DNA of 64,000 nt, from NCBI GenBank assembly GCA_017311185.1, contig JAESUZ010005088.1, forward strand, positions 62,001-126,000, given 5' to 3'. A program made the position numbers and the translations under genes. Shown here piece after piece: positions 36,671-49,679 of the stretch. The number at the start of each line of letters is the position of its first letter. The stretch's first letter is position 1. Origin of the DNA: Proteles cristata cristata. Lineage: Eukaryota; Chordata; Mammalia; Carnivora; Hyaenidae. The notes under the pieces are model-generated. The model saw only the letters and a list, made by a program, of their open reading frames with translations. It was not told the origin of the DNA and made no database searches.

Positions 36671-39600
36671 CTTAAAATAACTTGAAAACTCAGTTTTTCA
36701 GTAACTTCAGGAAGTTTACAGAGGCTTGCCAAAGTCATAACATTTTTTAAGCAGTATAATGTGTTGAATTTTCTGTGTTACTGATTTTTAGCAAAGATAA
36801 GTGAGGACTTAGTCTACAGGTAAACACTCCTGAGAAGGCCTTAGGGAAAGTACCTTATGATGTAATGATTCAGTTTCATGTAAAACATTGGTTGTTTTTC
36901 TCTTTTTGGTAGTCCCTCAAGTTAGACTTGCAGAACTGAGTACTTCTTTTTCTCCTCTATTTCATTCCCTAGGAAAAGGTCAGTACCACCCACTCACATC
37001 TGTGCGACTTCGAGTGTAGTGTTGGATAATGAAGTGAAAACCTTGAAATTTGTTATCAACTGTTTCTGGTTTATAGGGTGAGGAATTAAGTATTAGAGAC
37101 GTAATGGAATGTGCAGCTGAAGTAATTCTTGCACAGCGTTGTTCCTTTCTGCTAGTTGAGTTGTCCTCGCCTGTCTGGGGTGGGCACTCCATGGCCCCCC
37201 ACTCTTACACGGTGACTTGTAAGTCACGGAAAGGTGCGCGCTCTTGATTTGGTGTGCGACTAATCTGGAGGCCACACCTTTTTTCTCTCCCTTTGTTTAA
37301 AGTAAGGCTGTGGTCGCTTAGCTGCTGTCTAAACATCATGATAAATGGTAACCGGTTGTTGCGCTTGCTCCCTGCCCTTTGTTTGGAGTAAGCCACCAGT
37401 AATAAGACGTATGTGCACAGAGACTAAATGTCCCTCTCACGTGTAAATTTGATGTTTATAATTTTATTTAATCCTTTAAGAAGCAAGAGGAGGATGGAAT
37501 CCTTAGCCCCAAGTTCAACAGACAAAATATTGTTAGATATTCCCCCTGCTAATTATAGAGCAAGCAAGTTATGAAAGTTATTTTGAATCACCACAGCCTT
37601 TCCCCCTGATATGAATGTCAGCTTGTAAATGGTGGGGATGATATTCACGTAAGTGAAAATCAAAATGAGGCTTTGGGAATAAATACTCTCATAGCATCTT
37701 ATTGGCCCCGTTTACTCAGCTTCTCAGCAGGCTGTTATCACTCTCATGACTGACGGTCATTGTAGGCCACAGGGGATTTAAAGTTTTAATGGTTCACTAT
37801 TACTGTGAAGTTGGGTAATTCATTCTTCTGGTTTATTTGGATATTAGGACTAAGCAACCACTGAAAGAATCTTGTATGATTACACTGTTAGATAAAATAT
37901 GTATCTAAAAATGTTATTTACTAAACCTGTTCTCTGTAAGTTTAATGTTTTTAATGCAGAAAACCCTAGGTTTTCTGATCTTTCTAAAAAAAAAAGGAGC
38001 TTAAGAAAGTTTGACACAATTTGATATTTGCAGAGGGCTGCTTTGCAAGAATATTGGTAAAATCTTATTTTTCAAACTTAATATCTTAGAGTTGGAAATT
38101 TGTCACTTGTGTGTATATGTGGATGCTTGTGATTAAGGACTAACTCGAAAGAGTCCAAGTAAAACCTACTGGAAGAACTAAAAGAAAATTAGGGAAACAG
38201 ATAACTGTTCATGTTTTCTGATTCATAAATAAGAATAGTACTTTGCTTTGAAATGTATTTTTTAATACTTAAAATGTTTTCATAATTCTTTGAACTTTTG
38301 CATATTTAAAATAATGCCAAGGTGCTTTGAAATGCTTTACTAGGTGTCTTCTCTATTTAAAACTCTTGATTTGAATGGATAAGGATTTGAATGATCTGAT
38401 TGATGAATTCTTAGTGCAAAAAATTAACCAGAAATTCAGTTTTATTGGATGATTATGGTAAAAAACAGTTGAGTATATTGTATATTCTAACGCACAGCTG
38501 AATATTTGATTTGGAATTTGCGGTGCTGGTATGGGGAGGAGGGGGATGTGTGGGGAAGGTTATGCTGCTAACAGCACGTGGTGTGATCGTGTCTTCTCCT
38601 TGACGTGGGGGAGCCAAGACTGACCACACGGGAAGGGGCTGTGGGGCGCCCAGGACACACTAGTGGGTGGTGTGTACACAAGGCCAAGAACACCATCTTG
38701 ATAAAGACATTCCCGCTACTAGCTTATTTTCTTGGGATTTGTGTTTTTTTTTTTGTTTGTTTGTTTTAAAAGAGACATAGAAAAATAAGTAGTTAATGGA
38801 ACATGTTAAAATCATGGATGATAGGAAGTTGTTGCTGATTGGGAAGGAATTAAATTTAAGAAAGCTCCCTAAGAATGATTTAATATTAAAAAGTTTGCTT
38901 GTCTGTCATTTTCAAACGATTTTAAGAACAGAGATTCTTATGTAAGTATTTGGATTTTATAGAGTTTTTAGTTTATTTAAAAACCACACGAAACTGGGTT
39001 GGTTAGTTTTTGGAAGTGTTATGTACTCTCCAGAATGTATAAAAAAGGAACATATTTGAACTGTTATCTGAAGTATCTTTTTTGATACTTGAACGGACGG
39101 TGCTGGCTTTCAGAAGTTGCTCTCTAATCTGCTGCTGCTTTAAATGTTTCCACGGTTTAAAGGAAAATGAATAGACACATGGTGCGCACAGAGCTCCTTT
39201 CGCCCCTAAAAGAAATAGTGTCTTTCTTGAGCTTATGTTGTACTTGTTCCTGTGGGCACTGGGAGAAAAATAAAACTCATTTGAAAGGTGTCCTTTTTCC
39301 CCTCTGTTATTAAGCCTTTGTCTTCTGCCTTGCCTTTAGCTTTACAAAATTAAACTCCTTAGGACTTTGAGAAAATGGTAGGATCTTTCTTTGACCACCT
39401 AATGCCTCAAGTACTTCCTTATTAAGTACCTGTCTTATGCCCTCAGTGTCTTGAATTAGAAACTCTTCTGAAAGCTCAGTTTGTCCACTTCTGGTTCACT
39501 TTACAGTCGTGTTTATCTGACACCATTGCATTTTTGTTTTTATTCTAAGCAAAGCATGCCGTTGTCACTGTGCCTCGGCACTGTGTCGCATCTTAACTTG

Positions 39601-39865
39601 GTTATTCTGGGGGCACACACCATGCTGCTTTACGACAGGACCTGGATTAAAGTCTGGAGCCACAAGGGTCGTAAGTTTGTTCACACTGAAATGAGGAAGC
39701 AGTGCTGGTTGGTGCAGAGAGGCTAACCTTGGTGGCAGAAGAAATTCTCTGGGAGGCCACCTGCTGAAGGATGGTGTGGATCCCTGCTTGTGTGCTGTGT
39801 GCCCCCAGTAACCAGGGCTGGAGGGGACTTTGGGCATGCTAACTGAAAGCTCTTTTCTTTTTTAG
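36671..39865. other. Unique intronic DNA upstream of third coding exon
   Basis: No named repeat recognised. The block at 37550-37800 looks compositionally like a conserved non-coding element. T-rich simple stretches occur at 38740-38765. ORFs here lack family resemblance. Confidence 0.45.
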
Positions 39866-39991
39866 GTCCACAACTCCCAGGCCTGCTGCAGATCTCCAAC
39901 TCCTGCTTTGTGTGACCCCCCAGCATGCTCTCTGCCGGTGGCCTCACAGCCACCACCACATCTTTCTGAAGCCGGGAGAGGGCCTGTAGGG
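39866..39991 (+). CDS. RERE: RERE third coding exon: residues 133-174 (BAH domain, Cys/Pro-rich segment)
   Basis: The 126 nt (42 codons) read [20 protein letters not shown], then [20 protein letters not shown] and VG. This is the Cys/Pro-rich stretch inserted within the N-terminal BAH region of RERE. Acceptor TTTTTTAG and donor GTAAGG are canonical, and phase is 0 on both sides, so skipping would remove 42 residues without a frameshift. Compared with the human sequence as I recall it, PPPHL replaces PPQHL. A weak alternative donor (GTAGGG) lies five or six bases upstream of the real one. The next expected residues (SKRDHLLMN) were not found downstream in the window. Confidence 0.96.
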
Positions 39992-40000
39992 GTAAGGAGA

Positions 40001-43000
40001 ATCCCGTTTTTAAAAGCTATCAATATTTTATATCCCATAGGGTATAAAATAGGAATATTACCTCCCTCCCCAGAGCCCCTTTAAAAATGTGCTGTATTGT
40101 ATGTGTTTTTAAAGGAGTAACAAGTACATGCACAGAGGAAGCAAAATACGGGACTTGCCTTACCCCTCTAGGACAGTTCCAGAAGCCAGCGGGGTTCAGT
40201 GGTGCAGGGTATTTGGGTGCCAGCAGAGAGCATGCTGGGCCGTTGCAAGGAGCAGGAGCTGGCAATCAGCAGCGAGTATGGATGTTGGCAACTGAAATGG
40301 GGAAAAAAGGGGGTAAGTTTGAGTCCAAGTGTGAAATGTGCACTTCCCCAGCATTATCGGGGCCCAGGGCCCACAAATCTAAACTGTTTGGATGCTGTCC
40401 TCTCAGGTGACATTTTGTAGAACGTTGCCCAGGGGGAGCTAGGCTTTTCTGCAAAGCCAGAGAGAGAATTAAACACTTTGAAAGGCTTGAGTTAGGGTGT
40501 AGCTACAGTGCACTCAGCTGTGCCCTGGTAAGGTCTCTGTTAACATGGTGGTAATGACGTGTGTGAGGTGCAGCAGGAAGAGGTGTCCCTGGAGCACGGG
40601 GCTTGGTGTTGGTGATCTCTGGGGGTATTTGTGTGTCATGTGTCTCCCCTTTAATGAAAGTTGTGTAAACACCTGTCTGCCTTTCTTTTTCCTTTATGAG
40701 GATTTAATGATAACGTTTTCTGAAAGACAGGTGTTTATTCTGATTGACTGCTGTTAATCACCAAAGAAGTTGAAGTCCTGTCTTTTCTCTTGTTGTGTGT
40801 AATCTGACTGTGGGGCTCAAGTGTATACTCGGTTAGAAAATAACACAAGGTGCTGGCGCTATATAATGAATTGTTCAGTTGTGGTGTAGAATAATAATAT
40901 CTTGAAACTAGGGAAAGAGAGTGCTCCAAGCGGGCTGTACCACTTGGGAGGGTTTTGTGAAGGTAGGTTGGCAGGCTTTGCGGAGCTGGGTTTGTTGTTG
41001 ATACATCAGCAACACGTGGCCAGGCAGGTGGAGCAGCCCTCCAGGCGTTCGTGTCCACCTATCCCTGTAAGCCACGTAGGCGGTGAGCCTGGCAAGGCTG
41101 GGAGTTGAGAGAAGACGACCGCAGGACGTCGGTGAAGAGCTCAGGTTAGTGGGTCGTGGGAACGGAGGTGGGATATAACGTGGGGCCAGATCATAGAGCA
41201 CGGTAAAGGTGAGCCCAGGGGAGATTTTATGTGATAGGCGGGAAAAGGGAAAGAAGCCTTTGTAGGCTTTATTCCAGGCAAACGGATTTGCAAATGCCTG
41301 CTTGAAAAGATTGATTGGGTAGCTGGGTACATTCGGACAGGCTGTGGAAGCTCCTGTTATATGCTGTCACCCGTGTGTAAAGTGAAGAGGACGGGGACAG
41401 TGGAGCTAGGATATTAATAACGTAACAACCAGGAGTAATTGTCACAACAGCAATTTCATGTTCAAATAGTTGCTGGTGTAATTTATCAAGAGTTAGACCA
41501 GAACAAAAGGCTCACAGTATGGAAACCTTGGAATTCTTGATATAACAACCTTTCACAATGGAAGATAAAACCCAATGTAGTGGATAAAAGTCTAATTTTA
41601 ATCCCTGGAGAGATACATTGACATCATAAGGGATGCATTAGCAGAGTCCCAACTTGACTATCCACTTCAGAGACTTCAGCCTTTACAGTTACCATCTTAT
41701 TTCCATGTATATCTAAGGAAATGATTTTGTCTTTCAGGCTGACACTTTCTTACTTTATTCTCTAGTTAGTGTGGATGTCATTGTTAGACTGTTTCATTGC
41801 CTACAGTATTCACTACTTAGGATTCGTAGAGTGGATTTAAAATTTTGCCCATAATAACACTGATTTTTAGTAAACCTTTTTGTATTAGCATTAGTAATGA
41901 CCAGCATTTATTTATTTATTATCAGTAAAAGTATTGTGTTCACTGGAGTTTTAAATAAGTTCATGATTGGTGGTATACTCAGACATCAGATGTAGGTTTG
42001 AGGAGATTCTGTAATAAGATAATAAATTTTCTTGAGTCAAGATGATGCTACATGAAGCAAACCGTATCAATTGTTCTCAACAACGCTTCATGCTGCCAAA
42101 GTCATTTGAGCTGGATCTGAATTGGATTCAGTTGGCAAAGCTACCCCCCACGTGCGGAGCACTCATAAGTTCTGCAGGCACACAGATCTAATACAGTGCA
42201 GTGAGAGAGCTGCTGGGAGAAAAAAATTGATTACAGGGTTTCAGACAGTATCATTAACAGTTCTTGCCATGATACACCAGATGTCTTCCCTAATAGACTA
42301 TTTTTGTTAATTTAGTTTTTATAGGGTAGCACTAACTGCATCATAATTTAACTTTCTTTGCATATTCAGGTATATATGTGATCTGTGTTTCCATGCTAAT
42401 GATGATATCAACTCAGAGTTAATTTTATAAATTTTTAACTTGCTTTTTTGGTTTTAAAGTATTCGTGCTGGAAAGGTAGCATATTTACTTATTACGGATA
42501 TTATATTAGCTTGAAATTTTTTTTTTTAAGCAAAAAGTGCTGTGTTTACTGGTAGGTCAGGGGTAGTGAGGGAGGTGAGAAGGCAAAGGAAACATTGCCC
42601 AGTTTCTCCCTACACTGGGCAGAGATCCATCACCCCGCTCCCAATATCTGGTGGTTTAAATGGCAGGACAGAGACTCTTTCCAAAGCAGAAAAGGTGCAG
42701 CTCTGGAAAGGAGACATAAAGTGCACATTCGTTTTTGTTGTCATGGATGCGGCTGTGCAGGCTGGACTTTAGGGTGCGCCTGACCCCGTCCTCACTGGGA
42801 GATCTAGTGTTAGACTCGTTAGATATTTAGTGTTTTTATTTTGTAGCCCTAGCTTTTTGCATGTTTAAGATCTCTGTTGAGAAATACGACACGACTGTTA
42901 TAGTGGGACAAACTATTTTATTTCTGTTGTTTTTTTAAACTACTGGTTTTGGTGCATTATTTTTTTAGAGAATGTGTTTCTTTCGATGTGTTCCTGTGTA

Positions 43001-43004
43001 CAGT
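40001..43004. other. Unique intronic DNA
   Basis: The piece at 41130-41330 resembles an old interspersed repeat I cannot name (GGGGCCAGATCATAGAGCAC). No exon with RERE homology. ORFs at 40087-40420 and 40735-41201 are chance frames. Confidence 0.45.
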
Positions 43005-43150
43005 GGGCACATCCATAACCTTCCTGGCGCTTAGTTTTCTCACTTTTAAAGCGGGCACAGCACTACGGTCTGCGGCTGTTGCGCAGAGGGGTGAAGTGGT
43101 CACTGCGCTGCTGCTCCGTGTGGTGGTGAGCAGATAACAAGCATTCATGA
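43005..43150 (+). mobile_element. MIR-like SINE fragment
   Basis: CTTAGTTTTCTCACTTTTAA then AGCGGGCACAGCAC resembles the MIR core (CTCAGTTTCCTCATCTGTAA). Confidence 0.5.
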
Positions 43151-43454
43151 AGCATTACCTGTTGTTACATGTTTTTTTGTTATACAGATTCAGGTTTTAA
43201 GTAACTTACTAGAGTTCTAGACATTCTTGGCCTGAGGTCCCCCCAGTGCTCTTTAAGTTTAACAGGGTCTGTGAAGTTCCTGAAATCGCAGAGCCTTCTA
43301 TGTATGTGCATTTTTCTGGAGTGTATTCTTTTCAAACATGGAGGCTAATCAGTAGATTCCTAAAATGTTGAAAACACTTTTAAGTTAAGATTAAGATCTG
43401 TGGCTCTGTAAACTCTCAGCAGGGGGTCATTTAAAACCTCAGGTCAGCTGGCTG

Positions 43455-43650
43455 CTCCTTAAGGACATACACAGACACTGAACATTTACTTTGTGCCCGG
43501 GTGCTGTGCTACTCTTGTCACATAGTTTAATTTGTGATACTGATTTCATTTTGCAGATGAGAAAATTTGAGGTTTATAGTTGTAGAAAATCTTGCCTTGA
43601 ATGAATGTCAGGAATGAATTCTGAGGTTTAACTCGGGTAACCCCTCCCCC
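43455..43650 (-). mobile_element. MIR SINE, antisense
   Basis: ACATTTACTTTGTGCCCGGG, TTTCATTTTGCAGATGAGAA and AATTTGAGGTTTATAG match MIR read in reverse. Confidence 0.7.
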
Positions 43651-43880
43651 TGCCGGCCTTGTGTAACGTCCGTTGCTCTCATGGCTGGCTTCTGTACTTC
43701 CTGGATGGTCCCTGCCCCGGGCCCACCTTTGCCTCCTTTTTACCTGAAGAGCTCCTGAGCTGGTGTGCTGCTCGCTTGCTTGGTAGAGCAAATGGCTTCT
43801 GCCACTGAGAGTGTCACAGGCTGGCCTCGCCCTGAGTGAATGGACAGTGGTGGTAACAGTTTGGTGTGAGAACCCTTCTT

Positions 43881-44086
43881 TTAATAATTTTTAAAAGTTT
43901 ATTTATTTATTTTGACTGAGACTGAGAGAGTGCAAGCAGGGTAGGGGTAGAGAGAGAATCCCAGGTAGGCTCTATAGGGGCAGCATAGAGCCCAGTGTGA
44001 GGCTCGAACCTGCAAAACCGTGAGATCATGACCTGAGCCGAAATCAAGAGCTGGATGCCCAACAGACTGAGCCAACCAGGGGCCCT
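43881..44086 (-). mobile_element. CAN-SINE, antisense
   Basis: AAAAGTTTATTTATTTATTT at left, GAGCCAACCAGGGGCCCT at right. The 18-bp TSD GGTGTGAGAACCCTTCTT (43863) against GGTATGAGAACCCTTCTT (44087) has one mismatch. Confidence 0.97.
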
Positions 44087-44104
44087 GGTATGAGAACCCT
44101 TCTT

Positions 44105-45591
44105 AGTATCAGCTAATTTTGTTTCCCTTTTAGCCCTTGTGGTGGGTATAATTTTAGTATTCTTTTGTTTAAAAAATGCATAATTAACAGCTACTCTTTC
44201 TTTGAGTTTCTTTTTTTCATTTCTCTTAATGGCATCTACGTACATTTGAAAAATAATTCCTGTAGTCTGATCTGTGTGTGTTCATTTTGGGTAAAACTTT
44301 ATGCATGTTAGAAATTGGGTTTTGCCTTTTCCTTGGAGTAAATGCACTCGATTGATGTCCACAGACCTGGTGCGCTCACTCAGCGTGGGAAGCTAGGGCC
44401 AGTGGCTTTCCCCAGATCCCTGTTCTGGAGGGGCTGCCTAAGCCAGACCTGGGGCCTCCCGTGCCTCTGCTCAGGAGGTGCTTTCTCCTGCTCCCTGCTC
44501 CATCTTCCTCGACCCACATAAAGAATGTGCTGCAGCCAGCCTGTGCGCTACATCATTTACTTCTTCAAAAGCTAAGAATGCTTTGCTTAATATCTAGTTT
44601 AAACTTTGGTGACTGTAACTCACACCAGTGTGAAAATAGTATTTCTTTCCCATGTAAGGTATTTACCATTCTTAAGTATGGTTTCTAACACTGATATTTA
44701 TCATACTTGGGAATTCTGTACTGTTTAGTAATGAAGGGTGAACACTTCTAGAATGCTATTTTAAAATGAAGGCTGATTATGTTTTTTACCTAGTTGTTCC
44801 TTCTAAAGAACTCTAATCTGGTTACTTGTGTAGATATGCAGGAATTCCTAAGGATATCCTGCTCTTTCAGTATTTTCTGTTGCTTCCCCAGTTGACATGG
44901 AGAATGCCAAAAATAACCATTGCCTTTTATATTTCATTGTCATGAAAGATGTTAAAACAACTGAATTTTTAGAAAAATTACTGATACAAATGTTGGGATT
45001 AATCCAACTACCCTAAATGGAAGGTGATTAAGAGCTGTTGGATTTTAATGTAGCAAGTTTAAAAAATTCTTAAAACACCAAGTATTAATGTTAGAGGGCA
45101 TTATACCCTGCTTCCAGCGACATTCCTTCACTTGGAACGGCTGTTTTCATATCCTGCTCTCCCATAAAAGCTAATTTCAACTATTTGTTCTTGAGGGCTG
45201 TCATGTTCATCTCCTTTTCTTAAAAAAGGGGCATCAAGCTACATTTTCAGAACATAGATTTGAAAAACCTCGTGATTTTATAAAACCGCCTACTGTTTCA
45301 GCAGTGTTTTTGCTGCCATAGGCTTGTGCGAGGTGCAAAGATTACATGTAGGTTTCACTGAGCTGCTCTTTGTTTCAGAGGCACTTGCTACATCACCCTT
45401 TGTTTCTCACAGACACTGTAAGGTCTTTTAATCTTGCCTTCTTGGGGCTGTTTTATGTTGTTTGAAAAATATCTAAGTTCTCAGGCTTTACAAGTTCTCC
45501 AGAATTAATTTTACTGATACAAATTGCCAAAGAAATTTCAGCACGTAGAAGTAGAACTTGCAGTTTTGTTTAGCTTACTTTTGTTTTTAAT
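44105..45591. other. Unique intronic DNA, no features
   Basis: Mixed composition, no named repeat or exon recognised. The stretch 45090-45400 is repeat-free and reads like typical conserved intronic sequence, but that is only an impression. Confidence 0.45.
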
Positions 45592-45605
45592 GTCACCCCT
45601 CATTT

Positions 45606-45818
45606 AAAATTTTTTCAATGTTTTTTATTTATTTCCGAGAGAGAGAGAGACAGCATGAGCAGGGGAGGGTCAGAGAGAGGGAGACACAGAATCCGAAACA
45701 GGCTCCAGGCTTTGAGCTGTCAGCACAGAGCCTGGCACGGGGCTTGAACCCATGAAACGTGAGATTATGACCTGAGCTGAAGTCGGACACTTAACTGACT
45801 GAGCCACCCAGGTGCCCC
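45606..45818 (-). mobile_element. CAN-SINE, antisense
   Basis: It runs from CAATGTTTTTTATTTATTTC to GAGCCACCCAGGTGCCCC. Exact 14-bp TSD GTCACCCCTCATTT at 45592-45605 and 45819-45832. Confidence 0.97.
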
Positions 45819-46064
45819 GTCACCCCTCATTTTAGAATATCCTGGCACTTGTGGTGGTAGCAACTCTTAAAAATATCAAGGCCTTTAATAAGAGTACCAG
45901 ATTTTTCTTACAGACTGGACTGAAGTGTAAAGTAGTACACCTAAGGTTAATTAGTCCTTTCCAGGGTCAATAGTAATTAGTACACTCAATTATTATGTCT
46001 CATGCCTAGAAGTGGACATTTTCTGTTTTGTGTTCATGTTGTGTAATTAGATAGAATTTGTCCT

Positions 46065-47605
46065 TCCTCCTTCCCTCCCACCCTCCCAGCATCAGTTTTC
46101 AAAGCAGTTTTAAGTTTACTGAAAAATTGAGCAGAAGGTGCAGAGATTTCCCACATTTCTCCTACCTCTGCCTGTGAACAGTCTCCCCCATTATCAACAT
46201 CCCCTTTCAGACTGGTACATATGTTACAGTTGATGAACCTGCTCTGACACATCATTAACCAAAGTGCATAGCTTCCATTAGGGTTCATTCTTGGTATGTT
46301 GCACATTCTGTGGGCTAGTTTACACTGCTATGTATCCACTATTGCAGCTTTATACAGAGGAGTTTCATTGCCTCTGAAATGCTCTGTGCTCCGCTTGTTC
46401 ACCCCTTCCTTCCTCCAACCCCTGGCAATCAGTGAATTCTTTGCTGTTTCTATAGTTTTGCCTTTCCAGAATGTCAGAGTTGGAGCCACATAGAATGTAT
46501 CGTTTTTAGATTGGCTCCTTTCCATTAGTAGCCTGCACTTAAGGTTCTTCCTGTGACTTTTCATGGCTTGAAGCTTATTTCTTTTTCATGCTGAATAATA
46601 TTTCATTGTTTGGATGGACCAGTTTTTCCATTCACCTACTCAAAGAGGTCTTCACTTTTCTAAGTGTTAGCAATTATGAATAAAGCTGCTATAACATCCG
46701 TGTGCAGGTTTTTGTGTGGATGGAAGTTTTCAACTCCTTTGGGTAAGTACCAAGGAGTGTGATGGCCGGATTATATGATAAGAGTATGTTTAGTTTTTAA
46801 AGAAACAACGAAACCATTTCCAGAGTAGCTGTACCAGTTTGCTTTCTGCCAGCAAGTGAATGCTCCTGTTGAAACACATTCTTGCCAGCATTTGGTGTTG
46901 TCAGTCTTCTGAATTTTGGCCATTCTAATGGGTTTGTAGTGGAGTCTAATTGCTGTTTTAATTTGCGTTTATCTGATGACATACCATGTGGCGTTTTGTT
47001 TTTATATGCTTACTTGCTATCTGTGTATCTTCTTTGGTGAGGTGTCTGCTAAAGGCTGTGGTTCAGTTTTTAATCAGGTTGTTTATTTTCTTATTGTTGA
47101 CCGTTCAGGAATTCTTTGCATATTTTGGACAATAATCCTGTGTCAGGTGTGTCTTTTGTAGGTCTTTTCTCCCAGTCTGAGGCTTATCTTCTTTTCTTGA
47201 CAGTGTCTTCTTGCTTCGCAGTTATTAATTTTAATGAAGTCTAGTTTATCAGTTCTTTCCGCCATGGATTACGTGCTTGGTGTTGAATTTTAAAAGTCAT
47301 TGCCAAACCCAAAGTCATCTAGTTTTTCTCCTTTGTTATCTTTTAGGAGTTTGCCAGTTTTGCATTTTACATTTTAGGTATAGGGTCCATTTTGAGTTGA
47401 TTTTTGTGAAGGTCCGAGTCTGTTTCTAGATCCTGTGTTTTGTTTTTACTTGTGGATGCCTGGTTGTTCAGTACCGTTAGTCGAAAAGTTCTTTTCTCCA
47501 TTGTATTGCCTTTGTTCCTTTGTCAAAGTTCAGTTGACTGTATTTATATGGGATTTTTCTTCTGGGCTCTATCCCACTGTTCTGCATCTAATAGTAAAAT
47601 GCAGA
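46065..47605 (-). mobile_element. L1M LINE, antisense: 3'UTR and C-terminal ORF2 region
   Basis: On the + strand one reads the L1 3'UTR (CCCCTGGCAATCAGTGAATT, GCTGAATAATATTTCATTGT, TTAGCAATTATGAATAAAGC, TTTTGTGTGGATGGAAGTTT), then the region complementary to the end of ORF2 (GGTTGTTTATTTTCTTATTG, CCATTTTGAGTTGATTTTTG). It is heavily mutated and 5'-truncated. ORF2 is broken by stops, so only chance frames remain. Confidence 0.92.
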
Positions 47606-47614
47606 CATCTTGAC

Positions 47615-48215
47615 TTGTTATTTCTAAAAAATTAAGCGTGTATTTTGTAAGAACAAGGACATTTATTTATATAGCCACCACATAGTTACTGAAAACAGGA
47701 AATTTAACAGTTTAACAAGATTCATCTACTCTGTAGACACTCATGTTTTGCCATGTTGTGCCCTCCATGGCAGTTCATTTTTTGGATCTAGTATCTAGAC
47801 CAGCATCTAGTTACCATGTCTCTTAACTCTCCTTTAATTTGGAGCAGCATCTTAGCTTCTTTGTCTTTTCATGACATTGACATGTTTTTAAAGAGCGCAG
47901 TCTAGTTTTTCGTAGTTTGCTGTTCCCTGCTTATTAGACTTAGGTAATGCATTTTAGGCCAGCCTGTTATATTAGTGGTATTATGTCCTAAGGTCTTTAC
48001 ATCAGAGAGTATATGAAACCAGTTTGTCACATTATTAGTGACGTTAAGTTAACTTTGATCACTTGGATAAGTTACCAACTTTTCCTTTATATTAATAAGT
48101 AATTTATAGGGAGAAACTTTGAGACCTTATAAATATCCTGTTCTTCATCAAAGTATTCACTACAAAACCCCACCCAGTGATTATTTTTGCCTGAATCACG
48201 TAGCGATTATGGAAT
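47615..48215 (-). mobile_element. Second, older L1M 3'UTR, antisense
   Basis: TTTGTAAGAACAAGGACATT marks its 3' end on the - strand. Next come ACAGGAAATTTAACAG, CATGTCTCTTAACTCTCCTT, TTTCATGACATTGACATG and AAATATCCTGTTCTTCATCA, all landmarks of old L1ME/L1MC 3'UTRs. It abuts the previous L1, whose 5' truncation point is at its 3' end. Confidence 0.85.
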
Positions 48216-49440
48216 GGCACTTTTTTTTTTTAAACACTAAATTGCTCTGCCTTTGAAAAACAGATCAGAATTCATGTACCATTAATCCCAGTGTGGGATT
48301 TTTGAGTAAAGTGAAAGAAAGAAACTGAGAGAGGGGTGGGGAGACGGAAGAGACTGAGCACTCAGGATGTTTTTTTATTTTTAGTGGCAACAGGACTATA
48401 TGAATTTTCAGATTTCTTTCTAGAAAGAGGAAAGGGTTTTTCTAGACAGAAGAAGAAAACACCTGTGATGGTGTTTGTTCCCTCTTTAGGCTCCAGAGGT
48501 GAGAAAGGCTGCTTAGAAGCAATAGATCGTGGACATGGTTAAAAAATACACATTTTTGAAATTATGGTCTTGTGTTGATTCATGTTGGCAAGCTTTACTA
48601 GTGATCAAGTTACTTACTCCCTTTGCACCTCAGTTTCCTCACTTGTGAAACCAGAATATTATTTCAGTAGTTCTGGAGTGAGGCCCAGGCATCCATAGTT
48701 TTTCCCAAGCTCGCCCCAAGAGGCGCTGAGGGCAGCCAGCTTAAGTGAATGGAAGTCTGCCTTCCACCTCAGTGACTGATGTAAACGCAGATCTGATCAC
48801 GTCCTTTGCAGGAGACAGACCACTTCCGGGGCCTATGTTTCTCAAACCAGAGTGTCTTAAATTAATTTTAAATTAGTTCAAACAAAAAAAAAAACCAGTG
48901 AATTTCTAACTATTGACATTAATTGAATAGAATGGGTGATTGTGTTTTGCTGAAATGAAATAGCCGCTTCTTACTTATGGACCAGATTATCGGGTGCTGG
49001 GGCATGGCGTGTGGCACCCGTTGGCTAGTGGGTTCCACGTGATGACCCAGCTCTTCTGCGCTTTCATTGTTATCATCATAGAGAAACATCTGTGAGTGTA
49101 AGTGTAGCTTGCTGTGATGCGACTGTGTCTTTATGTGGCATTAATGTGTGGCACATGGGTTTCTCATAGTTACTGAGTTTGTGATAACCATAGTAGTACT
49201 CCTTGGTTATTTGATTGCATATAAACTTACTCAGAATTCAATCTAGTAGCTCTAAACTCTGTTAATTGAAATAATAAGACAGACAATTCAGGAAATGAAT
49301 ACAATGTAAAAATTTAAGATCTACTTTGAAATGAAAAGAAAAATGAGCCCCCTCCTTCTCCCTCCCCCACCCCCCCAGCTCTTGCTCCTCCTTGAGAGAG
49401 ACAGTCAGCCAGTTCCTGACATCATGTCTTGGCCACTTTA
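48216..49440. other. Unique intronic DNA with a MIR-like piece
   Basis: No exon or other feature recognised apart from the possible MIR at 48590-48670. The stretch 48665-48720 weakly resembles MER5. Confidence 0.45.
48590..48670 (+). mobile_element. MIR-like SINE fragment
   Basis: CTTTGCACCTCAGTTTCCTC then ACTTGTGAAACCAGAATATT resembles the MIR core. Confidence 0.55.
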
Positions 49441-49458
49441 TTTGTTTGTTTATTTTAA

Positions 49459-49678
49459 TTTTTAAAAAACGTTTTATATATTTTTTTTGAGAGAGAGAGA
49501 CAGACATTGTGAGCAGGGGAGGGTCAGAGAGAGAGGGAGATACAGAATCAGAAGCAGGCTCCGGGCTCTGAGCTAGTTGTCAGCCCAGAGCCCGACACGG
49601 AGCTTGAACCCATGAACTGTGAGATCATGACCAGAGCCGAAGTCAGATGCTTAACTGACTGAGCCCCCCAGGTGTCCC
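49459..49678 (-). mobile_element. CAN-SINE, antisense
   Basis: ACGTTTTATATATTTTTTTT with (GA)n at left, GAGCCCCCCAGGTGTCCC at right. No clean TSD seen. Confidence 0.92.
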
Positions 49679-49679
49679 T

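Noticed and set aside
39985..39991. Alternative donor GTAGGG just before the real donor
   Set aside because: It is a weaker match than GTAAGG and would break the 126-nt in-frame exon. No support in sequence.
47435..47635. ORF over the L1 region as a gene
   Set aside because: It runs opposite to the L1 ORF2 remnant in a truncated, mutated element, so it is not a working gene.
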